Shown: positions 18,357 to 27,953, counted from the first letter of the stretch. The stretch is DNA of 64,000 bases from Vibrio orientalis CIP 102891 = ATCC 33934 (GCF_000176235.1 NZ_ACZV01000005.1:806001-870000), one strand, 5' to 3'. Numbers and translations: made by a program. The notes: a model not told the origin generated them from the sequence alone.

Positions 18357-19560
18357 GATCTAATTCTCCGGCCACAAGGCGCGCAGAAAGTCGAGGTGCG
18401 CCCTGGAAATAGCTAAACTCGGCGGGGTGAGAGACATCCCAGATTGCCAAATCGGCATCAAAACCGGTGGCGATTTGACCTCTCGTTGCTCCATAGCCGA
18501 GCGCCTTGGCTGCATTTGCGGTGACACCGCGTAGCGTTTCTTCTGGTGTCAGACCAAACAAAGTGCAACCCATATTCATCATCATAGTCAAATCTGCAAA
18601 CGGTGATGTGCCGGGGTTCAAATCTGTCGCGATTGCCATTGGAACTTGGTGTTGGCGCAGCAAGTTGATAGGCGGAAGTTGAGTTTCTTTAAGAAAGTAA
18701 AATGCACCCGGTAAAAGTGTCGCGACCGTATTTGATTTGGCGAGAGCTTTAACACCTTCTTCATCCAAAAACTCGATATGATCGGCAGACAGGCCTGAAT
18801 AGCGCGCAGTAAGCGCTGTCCCACCCAAGTTAGATAATTGTTCAGTGTGGCCTTTTACGTTTAAGCCGTGTTCGACGGCAGCTTGAAAGACTTTTTCTGT
18901 TTGGGATAGGTTGAAGCCAATGGACTCACAAAAAACATCGACGCTGGTGGCTAGCTGCTCTTCAGCGACAAAAGGGATGATTTCGTTACAGACTAAATCG
19001 ATGTAATCATCGGCGCGGCCAGCATACTCAGGAGGCAGGGCATGGGCTGCAAGAAGTGTCGTAGAAACGCGAATCTTTCTATGCGCTTCTAGCGCTTTTG
19101 CAGCGCGTAGCATTTTGATTTCGTCATTGATGGTTAAACCATAGCCTGACTTTACTTCAACACTGGTCACGCCGGTTTGAATTAAGCCATCTAGCCTTGG
19201 CAACGCGAGCTCGGTTAATTGCTCTTCACTGGCTTGGCGAGTCGCTCTAACCGTAGAAAGAATACCGCCGCCTTGTTTGGCTATTTCTTGGTAGGGAACA
19301 CCGTTAAGGCGCTGTTCAAACTCGTCCGCTCGGCTACCGGCAAAAATGAGGTGGGTGTGACAATCAATAAAGCCGGGTGTGACCAGTTTACCTTGGCAAT
19401 CGTAAGTGTTTTGGGATTCGATTGGCTGTTGCGATACTGCGGCTATACGCCCATCTTTGATCAGTAAATGGCATAGAGGGGAGAGGACGTAGCCATCTTG
19501 GCCTGGTGTCATTGAGACGACTTTGGCGTTCGACAAAACGAGATCACTGCAAAAACTCAT
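18349..19560 (-). CDS. hutI: Imidazolonepropionase
   Basis: Amidohydrolase that opens 4-imidazolone-5-propionate to N-formimidoylglutamate. 403 residues. Metal-site motifs: [10 protein letters not shown] in the N-terminal third, the K-S-G-Y-G-L loop, G-H-T-E in the middle and A-T-D-L-N-P-G near residue 310. First gene of hutIGUH; a perfect HutC-like palindrome lies 21-30 bases upstream of its start. A 107-base gap separates it from hutC, which reads in the same direction, so it may be transcribed both from its own promoter and by read-through. Confidence 0.96.
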   Translation of the reverse strand: MSFCSDLVLSNAKVVSMTPGQDGYVLSPLCHLLIKDGRIAAVSQQPIESQNTYDCQGKLVTPGFIDCHTHLIFAGSRADEFEQRLNGVPYQEIAKQGGGILSTVRATRQASEEQLTELALPRLDGLIQTGVTSVEVKSGYGLTINDEIKMLRAAKALEAHRKIRVSTTLLAAHALPPEYAGRADDYIDLVCNEIIPFVAEEQLATSVDVFCESIGFNLSQTEKVFQAAVEHGLNVKGHTEQLSNLGGTALTARYSGLSADHIEFLDEEGVKALAKSNTVATLLPGAFYFLKETQLPPINLLRQHQVPMAIATDLNPGTSPFADLTMMMNMGCTLFGLTPEETLRGVTANAAKALGYGATRGQIATGFDADLAIWDVSHPAEFSYFQGAPRLSARLVAGELDHV

Positions 19561-19580
19561 ATCGGTTGCTCTGATTTAAA

Positions 19581-19590
19581 TGTATATACA
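19581..19590. promoter_or_regulatory. HutC-like operator upstream of hutI
   Basis: TGTATATACA, a perfect 10-bp palindrome of the TGTA-N2-TACA form reported for HutC repressors in pseudomonads. It lies between hutC and the hutI start, positioned to block hutIGUH transcription. Confidence 0.7.
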
Positions 19591-19667
19591 ATTATTCGTT
19601 CAAATCAGTCAATTGATCAAGTTTAATGTTGCGAAAATGTGATCAGTAAAAAGTATGAAATTCTTTA

Positions 19668-20378
19668 TCAGAGCAAAACTTTAGAGCTTAATTTGTATCT
19701 AGTGCCCGGATGGTAGAGTAATGCGGTGCTAACTAGGCGTTCGTCGCTCCAAGTTCGACGATTAAGTAGTAAGCAGGGTTCGTTGATAGCCAGTCTGAGT
19801 GCAGAGCGGACTGCGTCATCAGCAACGATCGCTTCAACAGTATGTTCAATCGCACTGAGAGGACAGTTTTCTGAAAGATATTGGTTGGGCGTCATTTGCG
19901 AGAAATCTTGCTCTAGGTAGTTCGGCGCGTAGCTTGCGTTGACCCAGCGAAGTTCGAGTTGGATAGGGGACTTATCTTCAAAGTGAATGATTTCACTATA
20001 AAAAATTTCACTGCCTAGCATGACTCCAAGCTTCATCGCCACTGTGTCATCAGCAGTGAGCGAAACCTGCTTAATTACTTTGCTGCTGTATTGTTTGCCG
20101 CGTTGCTCAACTTCTTTGGCAATGTTACGAATATCGAGTAGTGGCGACTCAGCTTTGTCGTCAGGGGTGCAAACAAAGGTACCTAGCCGAGGACGCCTTA
20201 CTAAGCGGCCTTCAGCAACCAAATCTCGAATCGCTTTATTGACCGTCATTCGACTGACCTTAAACTGTTTAGTCAGCTCTAGCTCAGTAGTAATGCGATG
20301 TCCAACCGGCCATAGACCCTGATCGATCTGATCGGAAATAAATTGCTTAATCTGCAGGTAAAGAGGCGAACTACTCAT
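19668..20378 (-). CDS. hutC: Histidine utilisation repressor (GntR/HutC family)
   Basis: 236 residues. N-terminal GntR winged helix (residues 3-70; recognition helix within V-S-R-M-T-V-N-K-A-I-R-D-L, then G-x-L-V-R-R-x-R-L-G-T-F-V). The C-terminal UTRA effector domain (about 90-232) includes L-R-W-V-N-A. Urocanate is the known inducer in this family. Encoded upstream of and in the same direction as the operon it should control. Two operator-like boxes just upstream of its own start suggest autorepression. Confidence 0.95.
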   Translation of the reverse strand: MSSSPLYLQIKQFISDQIDQGLWPVGHRITTELELTKQFKVSRMTVNKAIRDLVAEGRLVRRPRLGTFVCTPDDKAESPLLDIRNIAKEVEQRGKQYSSKVIKQVSLTADDTVAMKLGVMLGSEIFYSEIIHFEDKSPIQLELRWVNASYAPNYLEQDFSQMTPNQYLSENCPLSAIEHTVEAIVADDAVRSALRLAINEPCLLLNRRTWSDERLVSTALLYHPGTRYKLSSKVLL

Positions 20379-20398
20379 AAAATCATTTTCTTTATATT

Positions 20399-20420
20399 TG
20401 ACTATACAAATGGTTATACA
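20399..20420. promoter_or_regulatory. Tandem HutC-like boxes upstream of hutC
   Basis: TGACTATACA (20399-20408) and TGGTTATACA (20411-20420) each match eight of ten bases of the perfect box before hutI and share the TATACA half. Their starts are 12 bases apart, close to one helical turn, which suits two stacked dimers. They lie 21-42 bases before the hutC start. Confidence 0.5.
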
Positions 20421-20567
20421 TTTATGTGATTAATGCAAGAGATGCGGCTGAAGGGATGGCTAAATCTTTCGAGTGTGCACGTTTTTTCACCATACGGCTC
20501 GAAAGCGCTTGCATAAATGACCTCATCAAGATAAATCATTAAGCATAATAAATCATAAGGACAATTT

Positions 20568-21311
20568 ATGTTTGGAAAGTTAAAGGCATCTTTGGGAATT
20601 GGCGCAGCGAAAGTCGATACGGTTTTAGACAGTATGTCAGTCTTTCAAGGTGACACTTTAAAAGGCACGGTTCATATCAAAGGTGGTGACGTTGAGCAGC
20701 AAATTGACGCGATTAACTTAAAACTGTGTACAGAAGTGAAAGTTGAAAGTGATGAAAGCACCAGTTACCAAGACTTCATTATGGGTACACTTCAAGCGGT
20801 GCAACCGTTTGTCATTCAGCCAAATGAAACAAAACAAGTGCCTTTTGAATTCAGATTGAATGATGAAACGCCGATTACAGCGTTAAATGTTCTGAAAAAT
20901 TTGTGTCACGTCTGGGTAGAAACCACGCTTGATATTGATTTCGCTATCGATCCTAAAGATCGTGACTTTGTGGAAGTAAAACCATTGCCAGTCGTGGCGA
21001 AAGTACTGTCTGGTATTGAACAATCCGGTTTTGCGATGGTGAAAGCGGATGTTGAGAAAGGACAACTGCGTGGTGGTAACTTCTCTTCTAAGTCTGGTTG
21101 TTACCAAGAAATTGAATTCCGCAGCAATGGGTTTATCAACCGCAAAGAAATTGAACTGTCATTTATTCTTGATGGCAATCTCGTACATTGCTTAGCGGAA
21201 GTGGATCGCTCATTTAGCATGAGAGGCGACCAATACGTCTCTTTCTCGTTAGCAAAAGATGCCTCTGACAGTGAAATCAACTCGGTGGTAAATCGCATCT
21301 TGTCTATTTAG
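20568..21311 (+). CDS. Spo0M-like (sporulation-control protein family) arrestin-fold protein
   Basis: 247 residues, recognised as the SpoOM family. N-terminal F-G-K-L-K-A-S-L-G-I-G and the following V-x-G-D-T-L-K-G-x-V-H-I-K-G-G strand pair are typical; the fold is two beta sandwiches like arrestins. No signal peptide, so cytoplasmic. The family was named from Bacillus but is widespread in non-sporulating bacteria such as Vibrio, where its role is unknown; in Bacillus it affects sporulation and the cell surface. Ribosome site AAGGA before ATG. Its stop overlaps, tail to tail, the stop of the DUF3187 gene by 8 bases. Confidence 0.88.
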   Translation: MFGKLKASLGIGAAKVDTVLDSMSVFQGDTLKGTVHIKGGDVEQQIDAINLKLCTEVKVESDESTSYQDFIMGTLQAVQPFVIQPNETKQVPFEFRLNDETPITALNVLKNLCHVWVETTLDIDFAIDPKDRDFVEVKPLPVVAKVLSGIEQSGFAMVKADVEKGQLRGGNFSSKSGCYQEIEFRSNGFINRKEIELSFILDGNLVHCLAEVDRSFSMRGDQYVSFSLAKDASDSEINSVVNRILSI

Positions 21312-22284
21312 CCTCATTAGCGCCAAAACGATAGCGAAACGCGACACCAAATGCGATATCGGTACTGTTGTCAGCGTTAAACATATTCTCTACCGCAGTG
21401 AGTTCCACTGCGGTATTTTTGAGTGTGTAACGATAGCCGTAAGTAAACTCGGTTGAAGGTTCAGAGAACTCGCCATCATCATCCGTGACACCTTGTAATA
21501 CTGCTATCTGCGCGATGAGCGTGTGCCTGTCGTAGAGGTGATAGCGGTAACTTGCGCCAACCATCCAAGTGCGATCTCGATATGGCATTTGTTCAAATAC
21601 AGTCGGTGTGTTGCGAAAGGTAACGGCAGCGGTAGCGTCTAATGAATGGGCGCCGCGAACATAGCCATAGTTAATCTGGATTGCTTGTTCAAAATCTGAT
21701 GAACTGAAGATGCCATGAGAAGTGTCATTGTAATAGAGTGAAAATCCAAACGACGCCCCGTGGTGGGGTAGAGTATAAAGCTGGTATTGAAGATAGCCGG
21801 TCAGAGCATGGCTTAACGTTTCTCCCCTAAATCCCTCTAGCTGAATCCCATATTCAGGCATATCAATTACAAAGCGATGATTTTCGACGTTATCGCGGCC
21901 ATTTTGTTCTAAACCAAAAAACTCGTGAAACTTTTTGGTCGGGCTATCAAGATGATTATTGCCAGCGTAATTCCAACGATAATGAACATCCAACTGCCAG
22001 TTTGAGTTCAACTGCCATTTAGCCCCGAGAGCAATTTGGTTTTGATAATAGTCGAGCTCATAGTGTTCGGTTACAGCCCAGATACTCGATATTACCCCAG
22101 CGCTGTAAATCTCATAGTGTGAGGTCGGCAGCGAAAAGCCAGAGCGAAGTTGCGGAGAGAGATTATTGGTATGAAAGGGTGATTGAGTGTAACCCTGCAC
22201 TGGGCCAAAACCGTCGTCAGAGAAGCCTTTGGCAGGCATTAGGAGGCTAGCAAACGCAGTGAATAATCCAGCGTATACTCGCAT
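21304..22284 (-). CDS. DUF3187 family exported protein
   Basis: 326 residues from ATG 22284, which has a clear GGAGG five bases upstream; the longer frame to 22320 lacks one. Signal peptide at residues 1-24 (hydrophobic, S-D-D after the A-K-G-F cleavage region). The mature part is rich in alternating aromatic/polar strands (e.g. Y-E-L-D-Y-Y-Q-N-Q-I, W-Q-L-D-V-H-Y-R-W) and ends in Y-R-F-G-A-N-E-A-K. That pattern suits an outer-membrane beta barrel, though it lacks a terminal aromatic residue. Recognised as DUF3187; function unknown. Downstream of relV in the same direction, 110 bases apart. Confidence 0.85.
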   Translation of the reverse strand: MRVYAGLFTAFASLLMPAKGFSDDGFGPVQGYTQSPFHTNNLSPQLRSGFSLPTSHYEIYSAGVISSIWAVTEHYELDYYQNQIALGAKWQLNSNWQLDVHYRWNYAGNNHLDSPTKKFHEFFGLEQNGRDNVENHRFVIDMPEYGIQLEGFRGETLSHALTGYLQYQLYTLPHHGASFGFSLYYNDTSHGIFSSSDFEQAIQINYGYVRGAHSLDATAAVTFRNTPTVFEQMPYRDRTWMVGASYRYHLYDRHTLIAQIAVLQGVTDDDGEFSEPSTEFTYGYRYTLKNTAVELTAVENMFNADNSTDIAFGVAFRYRFGANEAK

Positions 22285-22393
22285 GCTTACCTCCAAACTT
22301 TTTATTAACTCTTTTGTCAAAAGTTAGTTCATAAGTTTAGGGGTTGCGAAAAATTACGGCCAATCGAAGGGAAGGATTGGCCTTAATAAGTGT

Positions 22394-23167
22394 TTACGCA
22401 GCGCTTAGGTGAGTAGTGATGTAGGGCTGCCAAGCATTTTGATACAGCTCTTTAGACTCTCGGCGCATATTACGAATTTGCGCTTGTTCAATCTCGTTGA
22501 AATCACGTGATTCGATGGCAGCGGTACGCTCGATTTTTTGAATTCTTTCGTAAATGGCATGCTCTGGGCCACTTTTCACATCAGCAATGGCTTTTAAGTG
22601 GATCTGAACTTCAGCGACCAGATTCGTTTTAGGCAATTGCACTAAGAGGTTAAGGTCGCGATAACCGGAAGCTGCTGGTTTCTTGAAGCGATTTTTGACT
22701 TTGACGATGGTGGTTTCGCGGTTTAGCACTTCATAAGCTGACATCAAGCCTTCAATATCATCCGCTACAATAGTTGCGCGGGCTAGGTCAGTAATGCGTT
22801 CTGTCTGACCATCCAGTTCGTAGGCGATTTTTTCTTTCGCACGCTCAGAAGATTTTACGCCAGCAAAATATGCCTCGGTTGAAGTTAATAGCGCAGTGCT
22901 TTTACATAGAGTTTCTAGCTCGGCTTGAGCTTGGTGCGCTTTGCTGTAAAGCACATCGAAATCAGAATAGGGTTGTACTGGTGAAGACGAAATAGATTGA
23001 ATGCCGTACAGGCCGCTTAGGTTATGTTTGAATGCTTTCGAGCAAACCTCGTTCTGGTTAGTTGAACGGTTTTCCTCGTTACCTGGTGCGGGTGGAATAG
23101 CAGCAAATGCAGGGGCACGGCTGAGCATTAGAAGCATCAGGGCCGTCGTTCGCAAAAATAGGCTCAT
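22394..23167 (-). CDS. relV: Small alarmone synthetase RelV
   Basis: 257 residues with a single RelA/SpoT-type synthetase domain (about 70-215) and no hydrolase, TGS or ACT domain, as in Vibrio RelV, which makes (p)ppGpp. Visible motifs: K105 in A-G-V-K-S-S, the R-I-T-D-L-A-R-A-T-I-V-A-D-D strand, N-R-F-K-K ... G-Y-R-D-L-N-L-L, and E186 in A-E-V-Q-I-H, the catalytic Glu motif. Oddly, residues 1-23 look like a cleavable signal peptide (Arg, long hydrophobic core, A-F-A-A), unexpected for an enzyme using cytosolic nucleotides. Good ribosome site (GGAGAG). The next gene downstream, DUF3187, is also exported. Confidence 0.9.
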   Translation of the reverse strand: MSLFLRTTALMLLMLSRAPAFAAIPPAPGNEENRSTNQNEVCSKAFKHNLSGLYGIQSISSSPVQPYSDFDVLYSKAHQAQAELETLCKSTALLTSTEAYFAGVKSSERAKEKIAYELDGQTERITDLARATIVADDIEGLMSAYEVLNRETTIVKVKNRFKKPAASGYRDLNLLVQLPKTNLVAEVQIHLKAIADVKSGPEHAIYERIQKIERTAAIESRDFNEIEQAQIRNMRRESKELYQNAWQPYITTHLSAA

Positions 23168-23505
23168 TCACTCTCCTTAGATGTTTAGGGCTTAGCTAAA
23201 AGGTGTCGAAAAAGGATTCAATCACTAGCACTACTCATCTGTACTTATTAAATGGGGCTGCTATTTATTATTCCAAGCAGCACCGCCTTGCTCTTATTCT
23301 GAACTTTGACGTCACTCTCAAAAATTCGAACACTTGTTTAGAGTTCATCGTTGAATCAAGGTTCATTGCTAACTTGTAAGCAAGTATAAACGGTCAACAT
23401 GAACTTAATCTGAATAGAGTTTTCATCTTGTTGTTAAACGGGGATACCACTTGCGAACGGTTTCAGATAGGCTATGCCCACTAAAGTCAGTCAATGAGAA
23501 TGATA
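23168..23505. other. 338-bp divergent region between relV and tpm
   Basis: No gene seen. The relV start carries a good ribosome site. An 8-bp palindrome TGACGTCA lies at 23307-23314 and a short inverted repeat TTGCT/AGCAA near 23370. I find no clear terminator or conserved RNA; it presumably holds promoters for relV and tpm. Confidence 0.5.
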
Positions 23506-24153
23506 ATGAGAGATCCCGAATTTTGGCATGGTAAATGGGCGGCCAACCAGATAGGTTTCCATTTGGAAGATGTGAACCCGCTATTGATTCAATATTGGAA
23601 CCACACTAAGCCAAATCACCAAGATAAAGTCTTTGTCCCGCTATGTGGTAAGTCAGAAGATTTGGTTTGGCTTGCGACGAAGCATGAAGATGTGCAAGGC
23701 GTCGAATTAAGTAACATTGCCGTTCGAGCTTTCTTTGCAGAGCATTTCTATACCCCGATGGTGATGCCAGTCAATGGTCAGCATGAGCTCTTTCAGTTTG
23801 ATGAGCTGTCGATTTATACCGGCGATTTCTTTACTGCGCCGATTCAGCCAGTCGATATTGTTTACGATCGTGCGTCTTTGGTCGCACTGCCACAAGAGAT
23901 GCGCGCTGAGTATGTGCAAAAAATTAAATCACTACTCAAGCCAGGCGCTCGTATATTGTTGGTAAGCTTGGATTATCAACAGTCAGAAATGGCAGGCCCT
24001 CCGTTCTCTGTGGCAGAGCAAGAGATACGTTCACTCTATTCAGAGTTCAAAGTGACCAAACTTTATCGTGATGAAGCGGGTGATGATCATCCAAAGATTG
24101 CCAAAAAAGGGTTATCACGATTCGCTGAAGAAGTGTATCTCATCGAAGCTTAA
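23506..24153 (+). CDS. tpm: Thiopurine S-methyltransferase
   Basis: 215 residues from ATG 23506 ([11 protein letters not shown], the usual family start; two earlier in-frame ATGs at 23494 and 23500 are possible). SAM-dependent class I methyltransferase. Family signatures are W-x-x-K-W near the start, [16 protein letters not shown] as the SAM loop, and [10 protein letters not shown] after motif III. Bacterial members methylate thiopurines and also selenium and tellurium compounds, and the gene can give tellurite tolerance in pseudomonads; the natural role here is unknown. Single gene with its own terminator. Confidence 0.95.
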   Translation: MRDPEFWHGKWAANQIGFHLEDVNPLLIQYWNHTKPNHQDKVFVPLCGKSEDLVWLATKHEDVQGVELSNIAVRAFFAEHFYTPMVMPVNGQHELFQFDELSIYTGDFFTAPIQPVDIVYDRASLVALPQEMRAEYVQKIKSLLKPGARILLVSLDYQQSEMAGPPFSVAEQEIRSLYSEFKVTKLYRDEAGDDHPKIAKKGLSRFAEEVYLIEA

Positions 24154-24167
24154 AACAAGCACAATGA

Positions 24168-24197
24168 AAAAGGCCTGGTCAGTGAACCAGGCCTTTT
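24168..24197. terminator. Bidirectional terminator between tpm and purT
   Basis: AAAAGGCCTGGT / ACCAGGCCTTTT, a perfect 12-bp stem with a 6-base loop. Confidence 0.9.
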
Positions 24198-24219
24198 AGT
24201 TTTAATTCGCAAAAGCGAT

Positions 24220-25395
24220 TTAGTAGACGACTTTTACCTTTGCAGCGCTTGCTACTGCGTCTTCGATAGCTTGTTCGATAGTGTCTCGACGGGTGATAGA
24301 GACACCTAGGCGGCGTCGACCATCAATGTCAGGTTTACCAAACAGACGCACTTGCGTTTGCGGTAGTGCAAGCGCTTCGCTTAAACCATCAAATTGAATG
24401 TCGGTTGACGAGCCTTGGCCTAAAATGACAGCCGATGCCGCCGGGCCATACTGAGTAATGCCTGCGATTGGCATACCTGTAAATGCGCGCACGTGAAGGG
24501 CGAACTCAGAGCTATCTTGAGACATTAATGTGACCAAACCAGTATCGTGAGGTCGAGGGGAAACCTCATTAAAGATGACCGTATCACCCTTGATAAACAG
24601 CTCTACACCGAAAATACCGTAACCACCAAGTGCGTTTACCACCTTGCCAGCAGCATCTTGAGCGGCTTGTAACGCTTTATCAGACATCGCTTGTGGCTGC
24701 CATGACTCACGGTAATCCCCATCTTCTTGGCGATGACCAATTGGCGCGCAGAAGTGCACACCATCAACCGCGCGTACTGTAAGTAGAGTGATTTCGTAGT
24801 CAAAGTCGATAAAGCCTTCGACAATCACACGACCCGCACCAGTACGACCGCCTTCTTGAGCGTAGTCCCATGCTTTTTCAACATCTTGAGGGGCTTTGAT
24901 AACACTTTGGCCTTTACCTGAAGAACTCATCACTGGTTTACATACACAAGGAATGCCGACTGCTTCAACGGCAGCAGCAAACTCTTCATAGTTATCAGCA
25001 AAGCGATAAGGTGAAGTGGTCAACTTCAGCTCTTCAGCAGCAAGGCGACGAATACCTTCTCGATTCATGGTGAGTTTGGTTGCATTAGCGGTCGGGACGA
25101 CGTTGAGCCCCTTAGCTTCAAGCTTGACTAGTGTGTCTGTCGCAATGGCTTCGATCTCTGGTACGACGTAATCAGGTTGTTCTTTAGCAATGATCTCTTC
25201 TAGTGCGTTATCATCAAGCATATCTAATGTGTAACTGCGATGAGCTACTTGCATGGCTGGTGCATTTTCATAGCGATCACAGGCGATGACTTCAAGGCCA
25301 AGACGTTGACACTCAATGGCGACTTCTTTGCCAAGTTCACCAGAGCCTAAGAGCAGAACACGTGTCGAATTTTTAGCTGTCGCAGTACCAAACAT
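24220..25395 (-). CDS. purT: Formate-dependent phosphoribosylglycinamide formyltransferase 2
   Basis: ATP-grasp enzyme that formylates glycinamide ribonucleotide using formate and ATP, an alternative to folate-dependent PurN in purine synthesis. 391 residues, the E. coli length. N-terminal dinucleotide-like loop [10 protein letters not shown], then the ATP-grasp core with [11 protein letters not shown] and the magnesium-binding [11 protein letters not shown] PurR box lies about 70 bases upstream of the start, in line with purine repression. Transcribed alone. Confidence 0.97.
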   Translation of the reverse strand: MFGTATAKNSTRVLLLGSGELGKEVAIECQRLGLEVIACDRYENAPAMQVAHRSYTLDMLDDNALEEIIAKEQPDYVVPEIEAIATDTLVKLEAKGLNVVPTANATKLTMNREGIRRLAAEELKLTTSPYRFADNYEEFAAAVEAVGIPCVCKPVMSSSGKGQSVIKAPQDVEKAWDYAQEGGRTGAGRVIVEGFIDFDYEITLLTVRAVDGVHFCAPIGHRQEDGDYRESWQPQAMSDKALQAAQDAAGKVVNALGGYGIFGVELFIKGDTVIFNEVSPRPHDTGLVTLMSQDSSEFALHVRAFTGMPIAGITQYGPAASAVILGQGSSTDIQFDGLSEALALPQTQVRLFGKPDIDGRRRLGVSITRRDTIEQAIEDAVASAAKVKVVY

Positions 25396-25457
25396 AAATA
25401 ACCTTAACGTTTAAGAGGAGTAATAACTGTGACGCATAATACTTAAGCTAAGATAAA

Positions 25458-25473
25458 AAGCAAACGTTTGCGC
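25458..25473. promoter_or_regulatory. PurR operator upstream of purT
   Basis: Contains GCAAACGTTTGC (25460-25471), a perfect 12-bp palindrome identical to the core of the PurR consensus (ACGCAAACGTTTGCGT). Centre about 70 bases from the purT start codon. Confidence 0.85.
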
Positions 25474-25690
25474 GGGTTGTTTAATGATTTTATCTACCAA
25501 TAACGCCCCGTTAGCTTAAATGAATGAAAAGATGATTATTTTCTCGACAATACTGCTTAAGGTCTCAAGTTTTCGCTAAGATATTGATGGATTCGCATCT
25601 AAATATGGACAAATTAAGTAAAACCCAGCAATTAGAGATATAATTTTAATGAATTAAACTTTCCTTAACATTTAACTGGCTTCAGTATTC

Positions 25691-26896
25691 ATGCAGTATG
25701 ACCCGAAAAACTCAGTGAAAATCCCTATCAATACGTTGATGACAGGCATGTTTGTCACCGCCATTGAAGATAGTAAGCGAGTCAACCTAGCGAATGCTGG
25801 GCGCGTTTCGTCGCAGCAGGCGATCAAACAGTTGATTGACAATGGTATCAAGTTTGCTTGGGTTGACCCAGAATTGTCGGCAAAGGGCAGCGTGTTTAAG
25901 CCTGCCGTTGAACCAGAGCCAGAAGAAGAGACGGCTGAGGAAGTTAAGCCAGTCAAGAAGAAAAAGCTTAGCCGTTTTTCTCAACAACAGAAAGCACAAA
26001 AAATCATTCGCGATGCGAAAGGGCTAGCTCAAAAGATTCTAACCCAGACGTTTGAAGGGAAGCCTATTGAGCTAGATGAGCTCGATGTCATGGCTGACGA
26101 TTTGATTGAGTCTGTGTTGCTTCATTCTGACGCGTTGCATTGTGTCTCAGCCCTGCGTAGCAAAGATGAGTATTTACTTGAGCATTCAGTGAACGTGGCA
26201 ACGCTGTTAGTGACGTTTGGCAAGTACCTTGAACTGCCGAAAGAGACACTAAAGCAGATGGCGATTGGAGGCATTATTCATGATGTTGGCAAGATTAAGG
26301 TCGACGATAAAGTGCTCCATAAACCTGCAAAATTGACGGCTGAAGAGTTCGAGCACATGAAATTGCACCAAGTATTCGCAGGTGAAATTATTGTGACTGT
26401 CGATGGCTTAAGTGACGTAAGTCGAGATGTGTGCCTAATGCACCATGAAAAGCTCGACGGTACCGGTTATCCGAATGGGCTAACAGCAGACCAGCTCCCA
26501 ACACATGGACGCATGAGCTGTATCGTTGATATCTATGATGCGTTGACGGCAGACCGTTGTTACAAGCAGGGGATGAGTCCGGCAGAGGCGTTTAAGATTT
26601 TGCTTAGTCTGACGCCCAACCATCTTGATAAAGAGTTGGTCTACAAATTCATTAACTGTATCGGTGTGTATCCGGTAGGAGCGATTGTGGAACTGAGTGA
26701 TGGTCGAGTAGGCATAGTCTGGACCTCTAATTCGAATGAGCCACTTAAGCCAGAGATCAAATGCTTCTACTCACGAAAATATAAACGCTTTATCGATGTC
26801 GCGTTTGTCAATTTAAAGAGTTCACCAGTGAAGATTGAAAGGGCTATTGCCCAAAGTCAACTTGAGGTGGATGCCACTCGATTCTATGAAGCTTAA
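25691..26896 (+). CDS. HD-GYP domain c-di-GMP phosphodiesterase with DUF3391
   Basis: 401 residues. Residues 8-70 are the DUF3391 N-terminal domain that often precedes HD-GYP; a charged linker (E/K-rich, 74-93) follows. The HD-GYP domain (about 140-320) has intact catalytic motifs: H197-D198-x-G-K201, H-H-E-K-L-D-G-T-G-Y-P at 251-261 and D-x-Y-D-A-L-T near 279, so it should hydrolyse c-di-GMP. No transmembrane segment. A TATAAT element is visible about 47 bases upstream of ATG, without a clear -35. Single gene ending in a terminator shared with cdd. Confidence 0.93.
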   Translation: MQYDPKNSVKIPINTLMTGMFVTAIEDSKRVNLANAGRVSSQQAIKQLIDNGIKFAWVDPELSAKGSVFKPAVEPEPEEETAEEVKPVKKKKLSRFSQQQKAQKIIRDAKGLAQKILTQTFEGKPIELDELDVMADDLIESVLLHSDALHCVSALRSKDEYLLEHSVNVATLLVTFGKYLELPKETLKQMAIGGIIHDVGKIKVDDKVLHKPAKLTAEEFEHMKLHQVFAGEIIVTVDGLSDVSRDVCLMHHEKLDGTGYPNGLTADQLPTHGRMSCIVDIYDALTADRCYKQGMSPAEAFKILLSLTPNHLDKELVYKFINCIGVYPVGAIVELSDGRVGIVWTSNSNEPLKPEIKCFYSRKYKRFIDVAFVNLKSSPVKIERAIAQSQLEVDATRFYEA

Positions 26897-26916
26897 ATAT
26901 AGAATGGCTAAAAACT

Positions 26917-26941
26917 AAAAAGGCGCTGTTTAGCGCCTTTT
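26917..26941. terminator. Bidirectional terminator between HD-GYP gene and cdd
   Basis: AAAAGGCGCT / AGCGCCTTTT, perfect 10-bp stem with a five-base loop. Confidence 0.9.
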
Positions 26942-26942
26942 C

Positions 26943-27830
26943 TTATAGTTCCAAATAACTCATTGGGATATCTGGGTTCAATGCTTCTAGCGTTGATTGT
27001 GTCGTCGCTAAGTGACTAATTGTCCCTTCAGACACTTCAACTAATGCAGCAGATTCAATATCTTCAAACTTTTGGCGGTCAAGCAGCAGCTGAATCAAAG
27101 CAACTTGAAGTGGTGGCAGGCTAGGGTTGAAGGCTGCATTTTCGGCGTAAGCGCCTTGATACACTTTACCATTCGCCATTTTCAGTGCGATACCACTTAG
27201 GTTATGAGTATACGGAGCATGACTGCGATTAAGAGCGGCAATGGCTAGCTGTAGCACTTCATCATCTTCTTGGCTCTGTTTGCCATGATCAATGTTAGTC
27301 ATTAATGCGGACGTGATACCAAGATCTGCAGGGCCAAATGATTCAGGTAGGTACTCTTGCAATGATTTGCTGTCACGCTCAGGCAGTTGAATTTGCAATT
27401 TATCGGCGGTTGAAAGCTCGTTCATAAATTGGCGGCAATGTCCGCATGGGCTGAAGTTGATGGTGATGTCTGCAACACCTTGTTCACCCTTCATCCAAGC
27501 GTGGCTGATCGCTGACTGCTCTGCGTGTACGGTTTGACCTAACTGCACACCATCAAACTCAACGTTAGCACCGAAATACAGTTTACCTGATAGACCACGA
27601 ACAATCGCACCAACATAAAAGTTAGACAGTGGTGCGTACGAGTAAGCAGCCGCGAATGGAAGTAGCGCGACGCGAAGCTCTGCGTCTTCAAGGCCTGAAA
27701 TGGCTAACAGCTGTTCAAATTGCTCGGAAGAAAGCGTCGCGTCAAAATCGTCAGCAAGAAGGATAGGAGATAGGAAATCTGCTACGTTTTTTGGCGCTTC
27801 AGCTAACGCCTGTTCAATGCGGCTTCTCAT
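26943..27830 (-). CDS. cdd: Cytidine deaminase
   Basis: Zinc enzyme converting cytidine and deoxycytidine to the uridine forms in pyrimidine salvage. 295 residues, the long E. coli type with a second, degenerate domain at the C-terminus. Zinc and catalytic residues are H102 and E104 (in V-H-A-E-Q-S) and C129/C132 (in P-C-G-H-C), the same numbers as in E. coli Cdd. Encoded downstream of lrgA-lrgB-like genes, matching E. coli yohJ-yohK-cdd order. The 243-base upstream gap contains a CRP-like site and possible CytR octamers, in keeping with CRP/CytR control of cdd in enterics and vibrios. Confidence 0.97.
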   Translation of the reverse strand: MRSRIEQALAEAPKNVADFLSPILLADDFDATLSSEQFEQLLAISGLEDAELRVALLPFAAAYSYAPLSNFYVGAIVRGLSGKLYFGANVEFDGVQLGQTVHAEQSAISHAWMKGEQGVADITINFSPCGHCRQFMNELSTADKLQIQLPERDSKSLQEYLPESFGPADLGITSALMTNIDHGKQSQEDDEVLQLAIAALNRSHAPYTHNLSGIALKMANGKVYQGAYAENAAFNPSLPPLQVALIQLLLDRQKFEDIESAALVEVSEGTISHLATTQSTLEALNPDIPMSYLEL

Positions 27831-27937
27831 AGTGAATCCTTTAAATAACTAAATTGATATCTTTGAGTTTAGAGCGTGAATGCAGGCAATAAACCACGAT
27901 ATTGGTATTACATTTTAGGTAAAACGAAGAATACTTC

Positions 27938-27953
27938 AGAGATATAGATCACA
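27938..27953 (-). promoter_or_regulatory. Candidate CRP site upstream of cdd
   Basis: Minus strand TGTGATCTATATCTCT matches 13 of 16 bases of TGTGATCTAGATCACA. Possible CytR-like octamers flank it: ATTGCATT at 28013-28020 and AATGCAGG at 27879-27886, compared with GTTGCATT and its complement. Centre about 115 bases from the cdd start. Confidence 0.5.

Noticed and set aside
20442..20543. Two overlapping 24- and 28-codon plus-strand ORFs before the Spo0M-like gene, plus an 8-bp dyad CTTTCGAG/CTCGAAAG
   Set aside because: Start signals too close or weak, no terminator, and composition looks like promoter DNA; the 24-base loop is too long for a terminator.
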